From: Plantago ovata | Taxonomy: Eukaryota; Streptophyta; Magnoliopsida; Lamiales; Plantaginaceae | Length of the DNA: 64,000 bases | Reading direction: 5' to 3' | Assembly: GCA_028274465.1 (NCBI GenBank) | Contig: CM051456.1 | Span: 113,947,397-114,011,396 of the forward strand | Part shown: piece after piece, positions 58,932 to 64,000 of the stretch | Layout of the letters: each line of letters opens with the position of its first letter | Numbering within the stretch: the first letter of the stretch is position 1 | Program-made: the position numbers and the translations under genes | Notes under the pieces: model-generated | Databases searched by the model: none | The model's input: the letters and a program-made list of their open reading frames with translations, nothing else | Told to the model about the DNA's origin: nothing

Positions 58932-61900
58932 ATGCAAGGTGGATCCAGTGGCATCGGCTATGGTCTCAAGTATCAGGTCAGCCTTCTCTCCTCTCCACTA
59001 ATCGTGCGATTTACATAAACCCTAATTACATCAGAAACTGAATTGGAGCTTTTGTCAAACCAGGCGAGATGCATTTCGGATGTGAAAGCGGATACGGATC
59101 ATACCAGTTTCCTTACTGGAACTCTCAGCCTCAAAGAGGAAAATGAGGTTGATTCTCGTTTCAATCACCTCAAATTTGTTCCAGTGTGATGATGCTGTTC
59201 TGATCAGATGTGATTTTGTAAATTTTCAGGTTCATTTGATTAGGCTTACTAACGGCGGTACGGAGTTGGTCTGTGAAGGCTTGTTTTCCCATCCTAATGA
59301 AATCTGGGATCTAGTGTCGTGTCCTTTTGATCAGAGGATATTCTCTACCGTTTTCTCTTCTGGTAATTGTTTGCAATTTGTTTGTTTCCGGCAAAAGTGA
59401 TCATGAAATTTGAGCTACGACTTGCTGAAGTGAAGATGTGTATAAGTTTCATTCATTCATTTAGTTGCAATGCCTATAATTTCCTTCTTTAGGTCTTAAA
59501 GGTTACCTACTGGTAAATAATCTACAAGTATATTTTGCCTGATTGGAGTTTATCTCGTTCTTGGATTGCCTACATTTTTATTCTTTAGTTTAAAGGTTAC
59601 TTACTGCTAAATTATGTTGAACTATCATCAAGGGATTGTAGTTTATCTCGTACAATGTCTCCATATCATTAAGTTTGAGCTAAATCTTACTGAAGATGTA
59701 TAAGTGAGCTTGGTGACTTGATTCATTTAGTTGGCAATGCGTACTTTTTATTATTTAGGTTTTAAAGGTTGCCTACTGGCTACTGGTATAATATGTAGAG
59801 TGATATTGAATGATTGGAGTTTATCATGTACTTGGCTCCACGAGACCTTGATATAGAAAAAGTCTATAAACAAGTGAGACAACAAAAACTCAAATCATCA
59901 TGTTAAAGTTGATTAACATTCTTGCTAAGATCATTGATTGGGATTCTTTAGGCCAGTAGTCTATTCGTGTATGCCACAATATGTGGTCTGAATCCAGGAG
60001 AGGCAGGTTCTTTCTTGTTGTTAATATAAGAGAATATTAGTTCTTATCTGCAGCATTCAACTGGAAACTTATATTTTTGTTATTCTGTTTAAGGCGAAAC
60101 ATATGGAGCAACAGTGTGGCAAATCCCTGAGCTATATGGCCAACTGAGTTCTCCTCAACTGGAAAGTATTGCTTCCCTGGATGCTCATACTCACAAGATT
60201 AAATGGTAAATATCTTTAATGGATAAGCTTTATGATTGATTTTAGTTGGGACATGGTTTCAGTGGGTGGGTAGGTGAACTGAGAAGGAAATGACTATGTT
60301 ATACAAATATACATGAACGTCATGATATATTTTCATGATTGAAATTTGAAACAGCTAAATTAAAGCAAATGGAAAAACAAAAAACAAAAAAACAAAAAAA
60401 GCAAATGGAGTTATTAATAGTCATTCTGGTCTGACAGTTTTGTTTTTGGGCTCTGCGTTACCAATTTCTTTTTGGTTTATATTACATGAATTCTAAACTT
60501 CCTTTTCCAGTTTCTCATCTCGTTTTAGCTCATTTGTTTCTTGTGGCTAATTTAGTTTACCCTCATGTATCAGTATTATATAGTAGTAACTTTTTATTGT
60601 TATCAAGTTCTCTAGAGTCAGTTTTCTTTCAGAAAGAACTTACTTTTCATAGTAGGTTAGTGTGGTTGTTTGCTACTTTGCTTCTTGTGCTCTCGAGATT
60701 TTAAATAATATGATTGGGGGAACTTCAGACTTCTAATTATCTGTTATTGAAACAGTAAGAATCTCTTTATCAAAAAATTACATTCTACTTTTTTTACTTT
60801 TATTAAAGATAAAATAAAAGAAAGATAGTAAGATTCTTGTGTGATGCAATAGAACTCCATTATGCACAATTGTTTTCTGCATTACTTCGTTAAATATAAC
60901 CCAACTTCTGGAACTGAAGAGACTATACTACTAGAAATCATTTTTATCCAATAAAAAAATAACGAACTGAAATAAGGGGAAGTTTCTCTATACAGTCCTA
61001 TCATCAGACAGGGAGTTCGCTATTGTTTGGAAAATAGGTGACTTCACTTAGCATTGTTAAGATCAATATTGTCATAATTTTACCAGGAGAAGCAGTTTTT
61101 AATTCAAGTGAAGTTGTTTCCTTTGTAAATTAATAGTGGTTTGCTTGCATATTGAACAATAGTTCCTGCTCTTTGTAGTGTACTATGGTGGCCTACAGGA
61201 CGGCATGACAAGTTGATTAGTATTGACGAGCAAAATTTATTCTTTTGGGGTTTAGATACTTCAAAGAAGGCTGCTCAGGTAAGGTCACAAAGGAATCACT
61301 AGCTTGCTTCCTCCTGATTACATTTCTTCAATACAAACATAAAAATGGATGCACCTTACAATTCACTGAATTTGTATTCTGTCACTACCCTTGTACTATT
61401 CCTTGTCTCTGAACCTGTTGGAGTTTTATGTCATACAGTTTTAATTTATCGTGAAAGTTGGAAGAGGATAGTGCTTTAAGTATATGCTCACTCTTTTATA
61501 ATGATGATTCTTTTCACAATGAGATGGTGTCTCAAAAATATTTCCAAAGACGCAAACTGTATGAATCTTTGCATAATATTTTACTCTGTTATGCTATTGA
61601 CTTTTTGTAGAAGTGAACTATTGTCACATTATTTCTTATGTATAAGTTGTCATGTTCCATCCTTATGTGATCAGCATGTCATGAATTTAATATCAAAATC
61701 TCTTGGCGTTTGTTATTGCTGAGGTTAATTCTTATCCTGTTCTTGTACACATAGGTGCAATCAAAAGAATCAGCTGGCATGCTTCACTCATTAACGGGGG
61801 GAGCATGGGATCCTCATGATTTCAACAGTGTGTGTTTAACAAGTGAATCGTCAGTTCAACTTTGGGATCTGAGGACGATGAAGTATGAACATTTTTATTT

Positions 61901-63955
61901 GAGCCAACTTTGTAATCTTAGTCATCTGGTATTACTTGTTAACCAATAATTGCAAGGAAAAAAAAGCATTATTACTCATGAATTCATTTAGTAAATCTTT
62001 TAGCCAACCATTCAGTCTCAGTAGAGCTTCTCTTATAATTGGGAGAGTCTGTTCGAATTGCTTTTGAGTAATAAAATCAGATGTTGAACCCTGTTTATGT
62101 CAACAAAATCCTACCCGGTCTATGCAAGTTTTTTCAGAAGCCTTAGTTATCTTTTGATTAGAGTAGAGGTTGCAAGAGAGCATATCTTACCACCTTGCCA
62201 TACATACTCGTGAAATGTTTACCAGTCAGTCAGTTTTCATTTTGCTTATTATTTATCTATAGAATGATATGGTCAATTCAAGTACGAGCATAAAACCATA
62301 ATTTACGTGCTTGCAGGAAGACTGATTCAATTGAGCAGGCTCATGTGCGTAATGTAGATTATAACATAAAAAGGAGGTACACACTTGTAAGTATGGCTTT
62401 ACTAGTTTCACTTGCTCATTGAGTCATTTCTAAACTTGAAATCCTAGATCAACATGCATTGTTAATAAAGCTAGTACTAATATATTCAATTACTTGTATG
62501 GTTCTACTATTTTCTTCTTTTTCTATTTGTAAGCTCCTGGTTTGAATTTTCTATTGCTGAGTCACTATTGAAGAGAAGTATAAACAACAAGCATGCTCAA
62601 CTACTCTTTCTGAATCAACTAGTGTACCAGTTATAGCATGTTAGATAGAACAGCCTCTACCTTGGCCTAATATAGATTTTGGCATTTTCATACCTTTTAA
62701 ATTTTCTATGTTTTATATGTACTTAGTGACCTTATTATGGTCATTTCTCAGGTAACTGCTGAAGATGAGTCTGGCATACATGTATGGGACCTTAGAAAGC
62801 TGAAGTATCCGGTAATTGAACTTCCAGGGCATTCACACTGGTAATGTTCCTCAGTTGTTATGTTGAGTGGCTGTTTTTATGCATACACAGGGGACAAAAG
62901 ATGTTTTCTTTTTATTGTGTTCCTTAGTTTCATGGTTCTGCATCTTTGGATTACCATTTTATTTTACTTTGTGATAATCCGTTTTGCACATCATTTGTGG
63001 ATATTAATTGCGTTAAGTTATTGTACGCATCATGTCGGATTTAATAGTTTTGCTATTAAGCCTGATTATTTCACCACTGACACACACAGTTAATCTTGTT
63101 AGGACATGGACTGTGAAATGCAATCCTGAGTATGATGGACTTATTCTGGTACTCTTTCAATCCATCTCCTCTCCCTCTCTCTACAAGATCTTCACATTTT
63201 GTCGAGACAGTAGTAAAGACATTTCTACTGCTTCCGCTCAGTTGATGACAAAAATAAAACTCTCATAGTACTTTGAATCATGGATGTATAACCTTAAAAG
63301 CTCTAGTGGTTTTTTTTTTTTTTGGATCAATATTTGCTGATGACGTGAAGCTTTTATAGAGTGCAGGGACAGACTCGGCGGTGAATCTGTGGTGGGCATC
63401 CCCAAGCACGGATGATAATCCATCGGACAGGTTTTGCATCCTTCTAGATAGTTATCACATGGTTCTGTAATGTCAATGTTTAATACTGATAGAAACTACA
63501 TTCATGTAACTGCAGACCTGTACAAGCACAAATTCGAAAGGGGGAGCCACTGCTCAATTCATACAGCGATTATGATGACAGTGTTTATGGTAATTCTGAT
63601 GCAACATCTCTGTCTCCCTTGCAGCTGTAGTCGGTATTGCAAAAGTTTGATTGTGTTCACCTTGATGTAGGTCTTACTTGGAGTTCTCGAGAGCCAACGA
63701 TGTTTGCATCATTGTCTTATGATGGGAGGGTAAGATTCCTCGCTCATGCCATCATGGACGTGCATTAATATATTCTCTCTCCACTGCATCCATAACATTT
63801 ACTTATCATGTTCCTGCTACGTCTAATATGCAACTATTGACACAGAAATATGCCAATTTCAGTCCCTTCATAGTGTTTGTATTATAAGTCATTTCTTCAT
63901 TATCCACGTGCAGGTGGTTGTGGAATCAATTAAACCTCATCTTTCAAGAAAATGA
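58932..63955 (+). CDS. WD40 protein, EARP-interacting protein (EIPR1/TSSC1) homologue
   Basis: Thirteen exons join in frame to 350 residues: 58932-58976, 59064-59147, 59230-59362, 60094-60205, 61179-61278, 61755-61882, 62317-62386, 62752-62840, 63103-63148, 63360-63430, 63516-63589, 63671-63729, 63914-63955. The protein is a single WD40 propeller; repeat strands with WD-type ends are visible: SVQLWDLRTM, GIHVWDLRKL, AVNLWWASPS. GGSSGIGYGLKYQARCISDV, FSHPNEIWDLVSCPFDQ and TWSSREPTMFASLSYDGRVV match the EIPR1/TSSC1 family, which in animals works with the EARP/GARP tethering complexes in endosomal recycling; a similar trafficking role in plants is inferred. The gene is complete and its 3' UTR runs off the window. 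All junctions obey GT-AG. Confidence 0.94.
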
Positions 63956-64000
63956 AACAGAAGAACGTACGGGTGCTCTTTCTGAACCCAGCTTCAGTCA

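Overview
The window is nuclear DNA of a flowering plant, most likely a core eudicot. It is AT-rich, its genes are split by many GT-AG introns, and it carries plant-specific gene families (UGT85 glucosyltransferase, BAHD acyltransferases, plant-type O-fucosyltransferase, PPR protein, YSL transporter fragment) among MITEs and SINEs. A 138-bp inverted repeat built around a GAACTGAACT motif at about 14.0 kb recalls repeats I associate with Caryophyllales, but that is only an impression. I see no organellar or bacterial DNA, no CRISPR array, and no rRNA or tRNA gene.

Layout. (1) 1-9.15 kb is an accessory, metabolism-type region: the 5' part of a UGT85-like glucosyltransferase on the minus strand, an intact single-exon BAHD acyltransferase (2242-3561), a second BAHD copy broken by one base (7664-8982), and the tail of a third copy (9029-9146). 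The two large copies are a tandem duplication about 5.4 kb apart that includes their promoters. A PIF/Harbinger-type MITE sits only in the second copy, and the first copy preserves the matching empty site. (2) 10.06-13.2 kb holds an 11-exon M14 zinc carboxypeptidase. (3) 14.6-14.94 kb holds a broken RNase H remnant. (4) 16.4-23.6 kb holds a 21-exon TSR1 gene for 40S ribosome maturation. (5) 25.7-27.2 kb holds a third, divergent BAHD gene on the minus strand. (6) 27.2-38.8 kb is an AT-rich gene desert with nested Harbinger-type elements, a SINE, a minisatellite and a Mutator-like element with a 9-bp target duplication. (7) 38.9-51.05 kb holds 5'-end fragments of three unrelated genes (2-oxoglutarate dehydrogenase E1, TAF7 and a YSL metal transporter), all on the plus strand, lying just upstream of and inside a PPR gene of the At1g76280 type. 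(8) 52.6-56.7 kb holds a 10-exon O-fucosyltransferase-family gene. (9) 56.7-58.9 kb is a spacer with two unidentified exon-like open stretches. (10) 58.9-63.96 kb holds a complete 13-exon WD40 gene, the EARP-interacting protein (EIPR1/TSSC1) homologue.

The conserved genes (TSR1, PPR, O-fucosyltransferase, EIPR1, carboxypeptidase) are housekeeping genes and do not form a pathway together. The UGT and the nearby BAHD genes could decorate the same specialised metabolite, but that is inference from proximity only. I did not find a convincing new system. The most informative signals are the run of captured 5' gene fragments, the BAHD array with its paralogous empty site, and the nested transposons at 28.6-32 kb. 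Exon borders were worked out by hand from splice signals and reading-frame continuity.
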